Shown: piece after piece, positions 8,193 to 17,650 of the stretch
Layout: each line of letters opens with the position of its first letter
Position numbering within the stretch: position 1 is the first letter of the stretch
Origin: CAVQMB01 sp963713445
Lineage (GTDB): Bacteria; Pseudomonadota; Gammaproteobacteria; Competibacterales; Competibacteraceae
Reading direction: 5' to 3'
DNA length: 64,000 nt
Assembly (NCBI GenBank): GCA_963713445.1
Contig: CAVQMB010000015.1
Span: 62,001-126,000 of the forward strand
The notes under the pieces: model-generated
Told to the model about the DNA's origin: nothing
The model's input: the letters and a program-made list of their open reading frames with translations, nothing else
The model's database searches: none
Program-made: the position numbers and the translations under genes

Positions 8193-8831
8193 ATGAATGC
8201 GCCAGCCACCCCGTGTGAACATCCCCAGCGACGGCGTAGTCAGGCCAAAGGTGAGCAGATCCTGAAGGCCGCCCGGGAACTGTTCCTCAGCCAGGGCTAC
8301 GGGGCCGTCAGCATGGATGAAGTCGCCAACCGGGCGGGTGTATCCAAGGCTACCGTTTACAATCATTTCAACAGCAAGGAACAACTTTTCGGTGCCATCT
8401 TCGAGCATGGCCGGGCGCTGATCGAGGAGAGTGGGCTCGACCTGACCGCCCGCGATGCGGCTGAGGTTGAGCAGACCTTGCACCGTCTGGGTCAGAATTT
8501 CATGCGCAACCTGTTGTCACCGGACGCACTGGCTTTCTACCGGATGCTGATGAGCGAGGTCTGGCGGTTTCCCGAACTGGGGCCTATGTTTTACACCAGC
8601 AAGCCCTGCGCGGCCCGCGACCGTCTGGCGGGGTTCCTGGAGCGCGCCGCCGGGCGCGGTCTGATCGAGGTCGATGAGCCCGACCTGGCGGCCGAACAAT
8701 TCTTCGGCATGATCCGCGGCTTAGTGCATCTGCGCGGCCTGTTTGGTCTGGATCTTCCCGACGAGACGGAGCGCACGCGCCGTGTCGAACACGCGGTGAA
8801 CGCATTCCTTCGGGCCTATCCGCTGCGCTGA
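8193..8831 (+). CDS. TetR/AcrR family transcriptional regulator
   Basis: A 212-residue one-component regulator. The N-terminal HTH is RSQAKGEQILKAARELFLSQGYGAVSMDEVANRAGVSKATVYNHFNSKEQLF; the C-terminal half resembles the AcrR-type ligand and dimerisation domain (AEQFFGMIRGLVHLRGLFGL). ATG at 8193 is used; GTG at 8163 is possible. The 3' end overlaps the end of astB by 16 bases, convergently. The upstream region carries a perfect FNR/DNR box correctly placed over a TATAAT hexamer, so its expression probably rises at low oxygen or with nitric oxide. Its targets are unknown; a regulator so close to ast might act on it, but no evidence in the sequence shows that. Confidence 0.88.
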   Translation: MNAPATPCEHPQRRRSQAKGEQILKAARELFLSQGYGAVSMDEVANRAGVSKATVYNHFNSKEQLFGAIFEHGRALIEESGLDLTARDAAEVEQTLHRLGQNFMRNLLSPDALAFYRMLMSEVWRFPELGPMFYTSKPCAARDRLAGFLERAAGRGLIEVDEPDLAAEQFFGMIRGLVHLRGLFGLDLPDETERTRRVEHAVNAFLRAYPLR

Positions 8832-10150
8832 AATGGATACACCGGCCCTAGCTTGAGTAGTTGCGTAAGTTCATCCAGGGCCGTGCGGCATTCGGTCAGC
8901 AGCTTTGGATCGGCCAGATCGGCCGGCGCCAGTCGATCGCGATAGTGGCGGTCGACCCAGGCGACCAGTTGCTCATAGCGTGCGTTGTCCAGGAAAACGG
9001 CCGGATTGATGGCGGCGAGTTCGGTCTCGGTGAGCACTACCCGCAGCCGCAAACAGGCAGGTCCGCCACCGTTGCGCATACTCTCGCGTAGATTCAGGTA
9101 ACACACCTCGCGTACGGGATTGTCTGCTGCCAGCAGCCCGTCCAGGTAAGCCTTTACGCGCGGGCGAGCCGCGCATTCGGCCGGTACGATCAGCGCCATG
9201 CCGCCATATGGCAGGGTAACGAGCTGGCTGTTGAACAGATAAGTCTGCACGGCCTCGTCCAACGACACGTCATCCTCGGTAACCTGAATGACCTGAAGCC
9301 AACCGCTGGCGCGGCGCTGGAGTTGGTCCAGCACTTGCGCCTGATCAAGCCAGGACCGTTGGTGGCAGAACAGTAGCTCGTCATTGCCCACCGCAATCAC
9401 GTCGTTATGAAACACGCCGGCGTCGATGGCGGCCGGATGCTGCTGGGCAAACACCACACGTTCCTCAGCCAGTCCGTGCAGACGGGTGATAGCCTCGCTG
9501 GCGGCCCGGGTCTGGCGTGTGGGGAAATGCCCTGGAAGGGCATCGGTCGCCGCGCTACGGCCATATACGAACAGTTCCACACCCGAAACACCTGGATCAT
9601 GGCCCAATCGGGTGTGATTGGCAGCGCCCTCGTCGCCGAAGTGGATGCCACCCGGCAGCGGTTCGTGATGAACGAAATGGTTCTGGTCCGGGAACAGCAC
9701 GCGCAGCAACTGCGCCGTGGTTTGTGGCTCCAAGCGGCGGTGGAAGCTGCTGGCCAGATTTGCCGGGGTGAAGTGAACCCGGCTGTCGGCGGTATCAGCA
9801 CTGGGCGAGACCGTGGCCGCGTTGGCGACCCACATGCTGGCCGCCGAGCTGCACGCGGCCAACAACGCTGGTGCCCGGCGGGCTGCGCTCTCGATGACGG
9901 CGTGGTCATTGCCGCCGAAACCGAGCCGCCGCAATGTGGCGACGTCGGGACGTTCCTGGGGTGGCAGTAGCGCTTGTGGCAGACCCAGCTCGGTTAATCG
10001 CCGCATCTTCGCCAGCCCCTGCAATACGGCCGCCCGCGGTGATGAAACCTGTCCCCGGTTGGCCAGCGATGCGAGATTGCCCAGGGCTAGTCCAGCGTAG
10101 TTGTGGGTCGGACCGACCAAGCCGTCGAAATTCACCTCGCGGGCGGTCAA
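8816..10150 (-). CDS. astB: N-succinylarginine dihydrolase
   Basis: Second step of the arginine succinyltransferase (AST) pathway: succinylarginine to succinylornithine, CO2 and two ammonia. The 444-residue product keeps the guanidine-modifying fold and the residues known in E. coli AstB at the same positions: Glu174 (FGDEGAANHTRLGHD), His248 (GVFHNDVIA) and the nucleophile Cys366 (RNGGGPACLRLRV). It begins VNFDGLVGPTHNYAGLALGN, as is typical. It overlaps astD by four bases (ATGA), so translation is likely coupled. It is the last gene of the operon here; the expected astE is not downstream. Confidence 0.97.
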   Translation of the reverse strand: MTAREVNFDGLVGPTHNYAGLALGNLASLANRGQVSSPRAAVLQGLAKMRRLTELGLPQALLPPQERPDVATLRRLGFGGNDHAVIESAARRAPALLAACSSAASMWVANAATVSPSADTADSRVHFTPANLASSFHRRLEPQTTAQLLRVLFPDQNHFVHHEPLPGGIHFGDEGAANHTRLGHDPGVSGVELFVYGRSAATDALPGHFPTRQTRAASEAITRLHGLAEERVVFAQQHPAAIDAGVFHNDVIAVGNDELLFCHQRSWLDQAQVLDQLQRRASGWLQVIQVTEDDVSLDEAVQTYLFNSQLVTLPYGGMALIVPAECAARPRVKAYLDGLLAADNPVREVCYLNLRESMRNGGGPACLRLRVVLTETELAAINPAVFLDNARYEQLVAWVDRHYRDRLAPADLADPKLLTECRTALDELTQLLKLGPVYPFQRSG

Positions 10151-11610
10151 AGTTGTAACCCCGGCGGCAGTGTGGCCGGCACGGCCAGCCGCTCAGCGAC
10201 CATGCCGGCGACCGGGTAGGCGCAGTAATCGGCTGCGTAGTAGGCACTGGGGCGGTGGTTGCCGCTTAAGCCGATACCGCCAAACGGCGCATTGCTGGCG
10301 GCACCGGTGGTGGGGCGGTTCCAGTTGACGATGCCGGCCCGGATGGTACGGTCGAAGCGTTCATACAGGCTGGGATCGTCACTCAGCAGGCCCGCAGCCA
10401 AGCCGTAGCGGGTGTCGTTGGCCTCATCCAGGGCAGCATCGAAATCGGCCACCCGGATGAGTTGTAGCAGCGGCGCAAAGATTTCCTCGTCGGGTCGTTG
10501 TGTGACGCCGGTCACATCGATCAGCCCGGGGCTGAGGAACGGCCGGCCGGATTGCAGCCGGCGCAGGTCGCTCAGCGCTGTCGCGCCGTGGTCCAGGAGC
10601 GCCTGCCAGGCGCCGAGCGCATGGTCGGCTGCGGCGTTGCCAATCACCGGACCCATGAACGGGGGCGGATCGCTGTCCCAGCGATCGATGCGCAGGGACG
10701 TAAGCAGTTGCTGGAGTCGCTCGATGAAGCGGTCGCCCTCGGCGTCGCGCGGGACGATCAGCCGCCGGGCGCAGGTGCAGCGCTGACCGGCGCTGATATA
10801 AGCCGATTGGACCGTGAGCACCGCTGCGGCGTCGACATCGCTGGCGCGATGGACGATCAGCGGGTTGTTGCCGCCCATCTCCAGCGCCAGGATCTTGCCC
10901 GGGTGGCCACCAAGCTGGCGGTGCAGGGCGCACCCTGTTGCTGCGCTGCCGGTGAAGAACAGCCCGTCGATGCCGGCGTGACCGGCCAGAGCAACGCCGC
11001 TATCGCGACCGCCTTGAACCAGGTTAAGCACCCCGGCGGGCAGACCGGCCCGTAGCCAGCAGCGCAGCGTCAGTTCGGCGACCCCCGGGGTTAGCTCGCT
11101 GGGCTTGAAAACGACCGTGTTGCCGGCCAACAAGGCCGGCACAATGTGGCCATTGGGCAGATGACCGGGGAAATTGAACGGTCCGAATACCGCCACTACG
11201 CCGTGGGGACGGTGACGCAGCAGGTTGCGGCCGCCGTTGCTGGCGTGCTGTCGTTCGCCGGTACGCTCCTGGTGGGCTTGCACCGAGATGGCGATCTTGC
11301 CAATCATCGCAGTGAGTTCGGTAGCGGCTTCCCAGCGCGGTTTGCCGGTGGCACAGGCGATAGCCTCGGTCAGCGCTGCACGGGCACTGTCCAGTTCCTC
11401 GGCAAAACGCTGCAGGTAGCGCTCGCGCATCTGCCATTCTAGGTCTGCCCAGCTCGCGAAGGCTCGGCGGGCGGCCGCTACGGCGCGGTCAACTTCGTCA
11501 GGCGTGGCCTCACGGCCTTGCCACAAAACCCTGCCGTCAGCCGGATTGGTGGCCTCGAACAGCGGGCCCGTACCCGCCTCCCAGCTGCCGTCGATCAGAT
11601 GGCTGGTCAT
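10147..11610 (-). CDS. astD: N-succinylglutamate 5-semialdehyde dehydrogenase
   Basis: Fourth step of the AST pathway: NAD-dependent oxidation of succinylglutamate semialdehyde to succinylglutamate. The 487-residue aldehyde dehydrogenase shows FGPFNFPGHLPNGHIVPALLAGNTVVFKPSE for cofactor binding, FTGSAATG, the general-base segment LEMGGNNPL and the catalytic cysteine region SAGQRCTCARRL. The start is the ATG at 11610, preceded by GAGGAGATCGCC; the longer frame to 11658 lacks a ribosome site. It sits 10 bases after astA and overlaps astB by four bases. Confidence 0.96.
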   Translation of the reverse strand: MTSHLIDGSWEAGTGPLFEATNPADGRVLWQGREATPDEVDRAVAAARRAFASWADLEWQMRERYLQRFAEELDSARAALTEAIACATGKPRWEAATELTAMIGKIAISVQAHQERTGERQHASNGGRNLLRHRPHGVVAVFGPFNFPGHLPNGHIVPALLAGNTVVFKPSELTPGVAELTLRCWLRAGLPAGVLNLVQGGRDSGVALAGHAGIDGLFFTGSAATGCALHRQLGGHPGKILALEMGGNNPLIVHRASDVDAAAVLTVQSAYISAGQRCTCARRLIVPRDAEGDRFIERLQQLLTSLRIDRWDSDPPPFMGPVIGNAAADHALGAWQALLDHGATALSDLRRLQSGRPFLSPGLIDVTGVTQRPDEEIFAPLLQLIRVADFDAALDEANDTRYGLAAGLLSDDPSLYERFDRTIRAGIVNWNRPTTGAASNAPFGGIGLSGNHRPSAYYAADYCAYPVAGMVAERLAVPATLPPGLQL

Positions 11611-11620
11611 GGCGATCTCC

Positions 11621-12646
11621 TCAGAATTCGACCAGGCGGACCGTGTCGCCGGGTGCAACGCCGAGCACAGAGGCCAGTTCCCGGGATAAGACGATTCCGT
11701 CGTCGGCTGCCGTTAGCGTGCCGCGTGCCAGCCGAAAATCCGTAAGTTCGGTAGTGGCGACCAGATGCGGCGACTGCCCCGCACGGCCGTTTTCGACCCC
11801 GCAGATGCGGGACCGGCGGCTGTCACGCACCGTGTGGACCTCGTCGATTGGGCAGTGTACCGACGGCCCCGCGTCGAATACATCGACGCAGCCCTCGAAC
11901 CGGAAACCCTCCTGCTCCAGCATCCGCAGCGCCGGCCGGCTGGCCTGGTGGGCGATCCCGATGACTTCTTGCGCCGGTTCTGGCAGCAGACAGACGTAGA
12001 CTGGATGGCGCGGCATCAGGTCGGCGATGAATTGGGTGCGCCCGCGTGCACTCAGGCGGTCGGCGGCGTTGAAGTCCATCTGGAAGAAATGGTGCCCGAG
12101 GTGGTCCCAGAACACAGCACTGCCGTCGGCTCGCTGGACACCACGCATCTCCGCCATGACTTGCTGCGGAAACCGGTTCCGGAATTCAGCCATGAACAGA
12201 AACCGCGCCCGCGACAATAGTCGGCCGTTGCGGTCACGACGGTATTCGGGGTCCAGGAACAGAATGCCGACTTCGGCCGAACCGGCATATTCATTGACCA
12301 TTTGCAGAGTCTGGTATGAGCGGTAGATATCGATTTCACTGGACGTATGGGGAATCTGCAGCAGCCGGTAGGAATAAAATGGGCGTTCCAGTCCTACCAC
12401 GGCGAAGATTCCGCAGCAGCCCACCACCTGGTGGACGGCAGTATCCTCCAGCAGGAACAGGTAAGCTTCTTCGCCGGGTCGTTCATCGGGGCTGATCGGC
12501 CGTGCGAAGCTGGCTTCCGAAATATGGAGCTTTTCCGCCAACACCTCGCGATCGGTTGGCAGATTGGTCATGCCGGGACCGGCCAGCACCGCGAGCCGCT
12601 CCAGCGCGTCAAGATCGGCCATGGCGGCCGGGCGCAGTATCAGCAT
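11621..12646 (-). CDS. astA: arginine N-succinyltransferase
   Basis: First step of the AST pathway: transfer of succinyl from succinyl-CoA to the alpha-amino group of arginine. The 341-residue product is a GNAT-fold protein beginning MLILRPAAMADLDALERLAVLAGPGMTNLP, with the family block VGILFLDPEYRRDRNGRLLSRARFLFMAEFR and VFWDHLGHHFFQMDF. The ATG at 12646 has AGGAGG upstream and is preferred to the in-frame ATG at 12676. Some bacteria have two subunits (AruF and AruG); only one copy is present here, as in E. coli. It follows astC by 13 bases. Confidence 0.96.
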   Translation of the reverse strand: MLILRPAAMADLDALERLAVLAGPGMTNLPTDREVLAEKLHISEASFARPISPDERPGEEAYLFLLEDTAVHQVVGCCGIFAVVGLERPFYSYRLLQIPHTSSEIDIYRSYQTLQMVNEYAGSAEVGILFLDPEYRRDRNGRLLSRARFLFMAEFRNRFPQQVMAEMRGVQRADGSAVFWDHLGHHFFQMDFNAADRLSARGRTQFIADLMPRHPVYVCLLPEPAQEVIGIAHQASRPALRMLEQEGFRFEGCVDVFDAGPSVHCPIDEVHTVRDSRRSRICGVENGRAGQSPHLVATTELTDFRLARGTLTAADDGIVLSRELASVLGVAPGDTVRLVEF

Positions 12647-12659
12647 GAGCGCTCCTCCT

Positions 12660-13895
12660 TTAGTTCTGATCGGCAAATTCAGTCAGCGCAGTGGCTAGGC
12701 CAGCCAGCGCTGTATCGAGTTCCTCGCTGGTTATTGTCAGTGGCGGCAGCAGTCGCATCACGCTGGAACCCGCCTGCAGCACCAGCACCCCGCGCCGGCG
12801 GCAGATTTCCATCAGTTCGCCGGCCCGGCCCTGCCAGTCGCCGGCCAGTTCGGCGCCCAGCATCAGTCCGCGGCAGCGGATCTCGCGAAACAGGCCGACC
12901 CGGGCATTGATTTCGACCAGCCGTTGCTGCAGGCGTTCGCCCTGGCAGCGGACATGGGCGAGCAAAGCCGGGTCGCTGACCTTGCGCAATACCACCCGGG
13001 CGACCGCACAGGCCATGGGGTTGCCACCGAAGGTGGAGCCGTGACTGCCAAGCTGAAGTACCTCGGCCACCCGGGCCGAAGTCAGCATGGCGCCGATTGG
13101 CATGCCGCCGCCCAGGCCCTTGGCCAGAGTGACGACGTCCGGCGCGAGCGCCTCCTCCCAGTGATGGGCAAACAGGCGGCCGGTGCGGCCCATGCCGGTC
13201 TGTACCTCGTCGGTCATGAGCAGCGCGCCGACCCGGTCGCAGCATTGGCGCAGATGCTCGAGGAAACCGGGTGCCGCCGGCATAATGCCGCCTTCGCCCT
13301 GGATGGGCTCGACCAGTACTGCACAGGTGGCGCGATCGATCGCCGCGCTGGCCGCCTCGAAGTCGTTGAAGTCGCAGTAGCGAAACCCACCCGGTAGCGG
13401 CTCGAAGCCCTCGTGGTACTTCGGCTGGGCGGTTGCGGTAACCGTGGCCAGGGTGCGGCCGTGGAAGCCGCCGCGGAAGGTCACGATGGTGCGCTGATCA
13501 GCTGGCAGGTGCTGACTGGCATAGCGCCGCGCCAGCTTGATGGCAGCCTCGTTGGCCTCGGCGCCGGAATTGCAGAAGAATACCCGTGCAGCACCGCTGG
13601 CCGCGATCAGTTCCGCTGCCAGGCGCACCGCCGGTTCGGTGAAATAGACATTGCTGGTATGCCACAGCCGGTTGGCCTGGGTCTTGAGCGCAGCGACCAG
13701 ATCCGGATCTGCATGACCCAACCCGGTAACCGCGATGCCGGCACCCAGATCGATGTATTCGTTGCCGTCCAGGTCCCAGATGCGAGCGCCCTGGCCGTGA
13801 TCCAGGATCATTTCGCGCGGTTTGTAGTTGGGTACGTAGCTGTCCTGGCCGAGCATGACCAGTGCCTGGCTCAGGGTTTGCGATGGTTGGTCCAT
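12660..13895 (-). CDS. astC: succinylornithine/acetylornithine aminotransferase
   Basis: PLP-dependent class III aminotransferase, 411 residues. In the AST pathway it converts succinylornithine to succinylglutamate semialdehyde; the same enzyme type can serve as ArgD in arginine synthesis. Visible are the PLP-phosphate region FCNSGAEANEAAIKLAR, FHGRTLAT, the Asp of LLMTDEVQTGMGRTG and the Schiff-base lysine in VVTLAKGLGGGMPIGAM. The start is the ATG at 13895 with GAGGAGACCCC upstream; the frame is open to 13997 without support. As first gene of astC-astA-astD-astB, its 614-bp upstream region should hold the operon promoter, which I could not locate confidently. Confidence 0.95.
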   Translation of the reverse strand: MDQPSQTLSQALVMLGQDSYVPNYKPREMILDHGQGARIWDLDGNEYIDLGAGIAVTGLGHADPDLVAALKTQANRLWHTSNVYFTEPAVRLAAELIAASGAARVFFCNSGAEANEAAIKLARRYASQHLPADQRTIVTFRGGFHGRTLATVTATAQPKYHEGFEPLPGGFRYCDFNDFEAASAAIDRATCAVLVEPIQGEGGIMPAAPGFLEHLRQCCDRVGALLMTDEVQTGMGRTGRLFAHHWEEALAPDVVTLAKGLGGGMPIGAMLTSARVAEVLQLGSHGSTFGGNPMACAVARVVLRKVSDPALLAHVRCQGERLQQRLVEINARVGLFREIRCRGLMLGAELAGDWQGRAGELMEICRRRGVLVLQAGSSVMRLLPPLTITSEELDTALAGLATALTEFADQN

Positions 13896-14509
13896 GGGGT
13901 CTCCTCGCTGGTTGCGCCCAGCGTGCACAATTAATAGTAGACATGGTAGGTGAAAGATGGCCGCCGAGGTTGTCCAACCGACGGCGTGTAATCGCATGAA
14001 TCGTCGGATTTTCCACCATTACCGCAGAATATGCAGCTCCGCTGCGGATTACCGCCCACCGGATAATGCCAGCCGGGCTTGGCCGGGGAATCGGATCGGA
14101 GGTCGGTGTGTCATTGATGCTTGGCATACCCGCACCGCGCCAGGAGTCTGAGTGATGAACGAAAGCCAAAATGTTCGGATGACAATGTAGGTTGGACTAC
14201 GCGGATAGTTGCGTTCGGCATCCGGCGGCGATGCCGAAAGCTGGTGCAGAGATATTCTCGTCGTACCGGTTGTGCTGGGGTAGCAAACCACCCGAGCAGA
14301 CCCCATTGGCACGCGTGGTGGCAACCTGCAGCGGCCAGGGTGGGGTGGTTGGCAAGCCGATAAACGGCGCACTGAATGGCGACGCCGCTTTGACGGCCGA
14401 TTTTTGCGGCAATGGCATCGAGCGGATTCCGAACTCGGCCGGCGTCGAGCCCGTGATTACAGTGGCCGCGGCCGGGTCGAGTTATCCTCGGCCCGACTCA
14501 TCTGCTTGC
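13896..14509. other. 614-bp intergenic region between the ast operon and the RND permease
   Basis: No open frame here is supported. The region must contain the leader and promoter of astC (reading left) and the 3' end of the RND transcript (also reading left). AT-richer bases at 13928-13940 are the likeliest astC promoter area, but no convincing -35/-10 pair is visible. One strong hairpin at 14214-14238 is listed separately. I found no sigma-54 site with correct spacing. Confidence 0.5.
14214..14238. repeat. hairpin, REP-like or terminator-like inverted repeat
   Basis: Perfect 9-bp stem TTCGGCATC/GATGCCGAA with a 7-base CGGCGGC loop, in a GC-rich setting beginning GTAGGTTGGACTACGCGG. It lies about 270 bases beyond the RND permease stop. 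No T-run follows on either strand, so it looks more like a REP or BIME-style element than an intrinsic terminator. Confidence 0.4.
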
Positions 14510-17500
14510 TTACCCGTCCTGCTTGAGGCGGCGAACGGCCTCGGTGTCGTCATCCTCGAAGCCGTCGCTGCGGTCGCCAATCAGCCTCCGAACCACGACG
14601 TAGAACACCGGCACCAGGAGTACGCCGAACAGCGTTGCCCCGAGCATGCCGCCCATGACGCCGGTACCTATGGCGTGCCGGCTGTTGGCGCCCGCGCCCG
14701 TGGAGATGGCCAGCGGCAGCACGCCCAGAATGAAGGCGATGGACGTCATCAGGATCGGCCGGAACCGCAGCCGGCAAGCCTCCAGCGTCGAGGCGAGCAG
14801 TCCTTTGCCGAGCCGTTGCTGGGCAACCGCGAACTCGACGATCAGGATCGCGTTCTTGGCCGACAGGCCGATAATGGCAATCAGGCCGACCTTAAAGTAG
14901 ATATCATTGGGCAAACCGCGGAAGGTGGTGAGCGCCAGGGCTCCGAATACGCCCAGCGGCACCACCAGTAGTACCGCCACCGGGATCGACCAGCTTTCGT
15001 AGAGTGCCGCCAGGGCCAGGAACACCACGACCAGCGACAGCGAAAACACGATTGGGGCCTGCGAGCCCGACAGGATCTCCTGGTACGACTGGCCCGACCA
15101 GTCGAAGCCGAAGCCCTTGGGCAGGTCGTTGTGGACGATTTTTTCCAGTGCTGCCATGGCTTCGCCCGAACTTCGACCAGGCGCCGCATTGCCGTTGATC
15201 TGGACTGCCTCGTAACCATTGTAGCGATCCAGACTGGGTGGCCCCAGCGTCCATTTGGCATCCGTGACCGTTGACAAAGGCACCATGTCGCCCTGGGTAT
15301 TGCGGGTGTAGTAGTCGTTCAGCGCACCGGGGTTCATGCGGTAGGGCGCATCGGCCTGCAGTTCCACCCGCAACACCCGGCCTTGGTAGAAGAAATCATT
15401 GGCGTATACAGGCGCCAGCATAAGCCGCAGCGCGTTGTAGACGTCGCTCACGGATACGCCCATAGACTTGGCCTGGAGACGGTCGACATGGACATGCAGC
15501 TGCGGGGCATCCTCCAGCCCGTTGGGACGGACCCCAACCAGGTTGGGATTCTGCGCGGCTTTGGCCAGCAGTGTATTGCGGGCCTTGACCAATGCCGCAT
15601 GACCCAGCCCTGCCCGATCCTCCAGTTCGAAGTCGAAGCCGCCAAACTGGCCCAGACCCCGGATAGTGGGCAGATTGATGACAAAGACCCGGGCATTGCT
15701 GATGGCCTGGACCGCGCCGTTGGCCCAGCCGATGAACTGGCTGGCGGTGATGGAGCGCTGGCTCCAGGGCTTGAGCTTGATAAACGCCAGGCCGACGTTT
15801 TCACCCTGGCCGACGAAACTGAAACCGGCTACGTCCAGGACGGTATCCACTGCCTGATTCTTGTGCAGCGTCCGCTCAAGATTAGTCAAGACACGACGGG
15901 TACGGCTGATGGTGGCCCCCGGTGGCAACTGCACCAGTGCTAGTGCATAGCCCTGGTCCTCCTGTGGCAGGAAACTCGACGGCATCCGCCAGAACAGTAT
16001 GCCGCTGATGATCACGATTACCAGAAACCCCATCATCCAGCGCGGGGTGTGCCGTACCGCGCCACCGGCGCGGCGCAGATAGCGGCTGGCGGTCCAGTCG
16101 AACAACCGGTTGAACCAACCTAGTCCACGCGGGGTACGGTGCGTGGGTTTGAGTAGCGAGCCGCACAATGCTGGAGTGAACGATAGCGCCATGGTCGCCG
16201 ACAACAGCATGGAAATCGCGATAGTGAGTGCGAACTGGCGATAGATCGCTCCGACACTGCCGGACAGCAGTGCTGCGGGGATAAAAACCGCCGCCAGCAC
16301 GATGGTGATCGCCACGATGGCACCGGTGATCTGGTCCATTGCCTTGCGGGTGGCTTCCTTGGGTGACAGCTTCTCCTCGGTCATTATGCGTTCGACGTTT
16401 TCGACCACCACGATGGCATCGTCAACCACCAGACCGATAGCCAGAACCAGCCCGAACAGGCTCAGCACATTGATCGAGAAGCCAGCTACCCACATGCCGG
16501 CGAAGGCACCGGTCAGCGCCACCGGTACCACCAGGGTGGGGATCAGGGTGGCCCTGATGTTCTGCAGGAACAGCCACATCACCAGCACCACCAGCACAAT
16601 GGCCTCGCCCAGCGTCTTGACGACCTCCTCGATCGAGATTCTGACGTAGGTACTGCTGTCGTACGGGACGAACCAGGTCACGCCGGCCGGAAACGACTGG
16701 GCTAGTTCGGCCATTCGGGTCTTGACCGCATGGGCGACCTGCAGGGCATTGGCCCCAGGCAGCAGCTGGACCCCGAACGCGGCGATCGGTTTGCCGTCGA
16801 TGCGGGCCTCATGACCGTACTGGTACTCGCCCAGCGCCACCCGGGCGACATCACCCAGCCGGACCACACTGCCGTCGCTGTTAGTGCGCAGAATGATGTT
16901 ACGGAACTGCTGCGGCGTGGTGAAGCGGCTGGCTGCGGTGACCGTGGCGGTCACCCCCTGGCCGTCGACCGCCGGCTCAGCACCGATGGAGCCGGCCGCC
17001 ACCTGAATGTTCTGCGCTTCGACGGCGTTCAGTACGTCGGTCGCTGTGAGCTTGTAGCCGCGCAGCTTGTCCGGGTTCAGCCAGATGCGCATGGCGTATT
17101 CGGAACCGAACTGGTTGGCACCGCCGACACCACTGACACGCTGGATCTGGTCGATGACCTGAGACGAGACCAGATTGTTGAGTGCCGCGCTGTCATAGGC
17201 CGGGTTGGTCGATTTCAGCGCGATCGCCATCAGGAAGCCGGAACTGGCTTTCTGGACCTGGACGCCCTGGCGCTGGACCTCTTCCGGCAGGCGGGGCAGC
17301 GCCCGGTTGACGCGGTTTTGCACCTGTACGGCGGCGATGTCGAGATCGGTGCCATTCTTAAAGGTTACGGTTATCTTGGACTGGCCGGTCGAACCCGAAC
17401 TGGAGCTGAAATACAATAGCCCTTCGAGTCCGGTCAGCTGCTGTTCGATTACCGATGTGACTGACTGCTCGACCACCTTGGCGTCGGCGCCAGGATAATT

Positions 17501-17641
17501 GGCCGTGATGGTGACCGAGGGCGGCGCGATTTCCGGATACGCTTCGATCGCCATATTGAAGATGGCGATACTGCCAGCCAGCGTGATCAGCAGGGCAATG
17601 ACCCAGGCAAAGACCGGGCGGTCAATGAAAAAACGTGCCAT
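14510..17641 (-). CDS. RND multidrug efflux permease (HAE1, AcrB/MexB type)
   Basis: Inner-membrane proton/drug antiporter of 1043 residues, the normal length. It begins MARFFIDRPVFAWVIALLITLAGSIAIFNM, typical of HAE1 pumps. The proton-relay aspartates lie in AIGLVVDDAIVVVENVERIM; the C-terminal half has IGLSAKNAILIVEFAVAQQRLGKG with the relay lysine, then RFRPILMTSIAFILGVLPLAIS. Large periplasmic loops follow TM1 and TM7. It is nine bases downstream of the adaptor gene and clearly co-transcribed. No outer-membrane factor (TolC/OprM type) is encoded here, so the pump must borrow one. Substrates cannot be predicted. Confidence 0.95.
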   Translation of the reverse strand: MARFFIDRPVFAWVIALLITLAGSIAIFNMAIEAYPEIAPPSVTITANYPGADAKVVEQSVTSVIEQQLTGLEGLLYFSSSSGSTGQSKITVTFKNGTDLDIAAVQVQNRVNRALPRLPEEVQRQGVQVQKASSGFLMAIALKSTNPAYDSAALNNLVSSQVIDQIQRVSGVGGANQFGSEYAMRIWLNPDKLRGYKLTATDVLNAVEAQNIQVAAGSIGAEPAVDGQGVTATVTAASRFTTPQQFRNIILRTNSDGSVVRLGDVARVALGEYQYGHEARIDGKPIAAFGVQLLPGANALQVAHAVKTRMAELAQSFPAGVTWFVPYDSSTYVRISIEEVVKTLGEAIVLVVLVMWLFLQNIRATLIPTLVVPVALTGAFAGMWVAGFSINVLSLFGLVLAIGLVVDDAIVVVENVERIMTEEKLSPKEATRKAMDQITGAIVAITIVLAAVFIPAALLSGSVGAIYRQFALTIAISMLLSATMALSFTPALCGSLLKPTHRTPRGLGWFNRLFDWTASRYLRRAGGAVRHTPRWMMGFLVIVIISGILFWRMPSSFLPQEDQGYALALVQLPPGATISRTRRVLTNLERTLHKNQAVDTVLDVAGFSFVGQGENVGLAFIKLKPWSQRSITASQFIGWANGAVQAISNARVFVINLPTIRGLGQFGGFDFELEDRAGLGHAALVKARNTLLAKAAQNPNLVGVRPNGLEDAPQLHVHVDRLQAKSMGVSVSDVYNALRLMLAPVYANDFFYQGRVLRVELQADAPYRMNPGALNDYYTRNTQGDMVPLSTVTDAKWTLGPPSLDRYNGYEAVQINGNAAPGRSSGEAMAALEKIVHNDLPKGFGFDWSGQSYQEILSGSQAPIVFSLSLVVVFLALAALYESWSIPVAVLLVVPLGVFGALALTTFRGLPNDIYFKVGLIAIIGLSAKNAILIVEFAVAQQRLGKGLLASTLEACRLRFRPILMTSIAFILGVLPLAISTGAGANSRHAIGTGVMGGMLGATLFGVLLVPVFYVVVRRLIGDRSDGFEDDDTEAVRRLKQDG

Positions 17642-17650
17642 GCGTAGGCC

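Noticed and set aside
14305..14325. TTGGCACGCGTGGTGGCA resembling a sigma-54 site
   Set aside because: The spacing between GG and GC is one base too long and it points away from astC.
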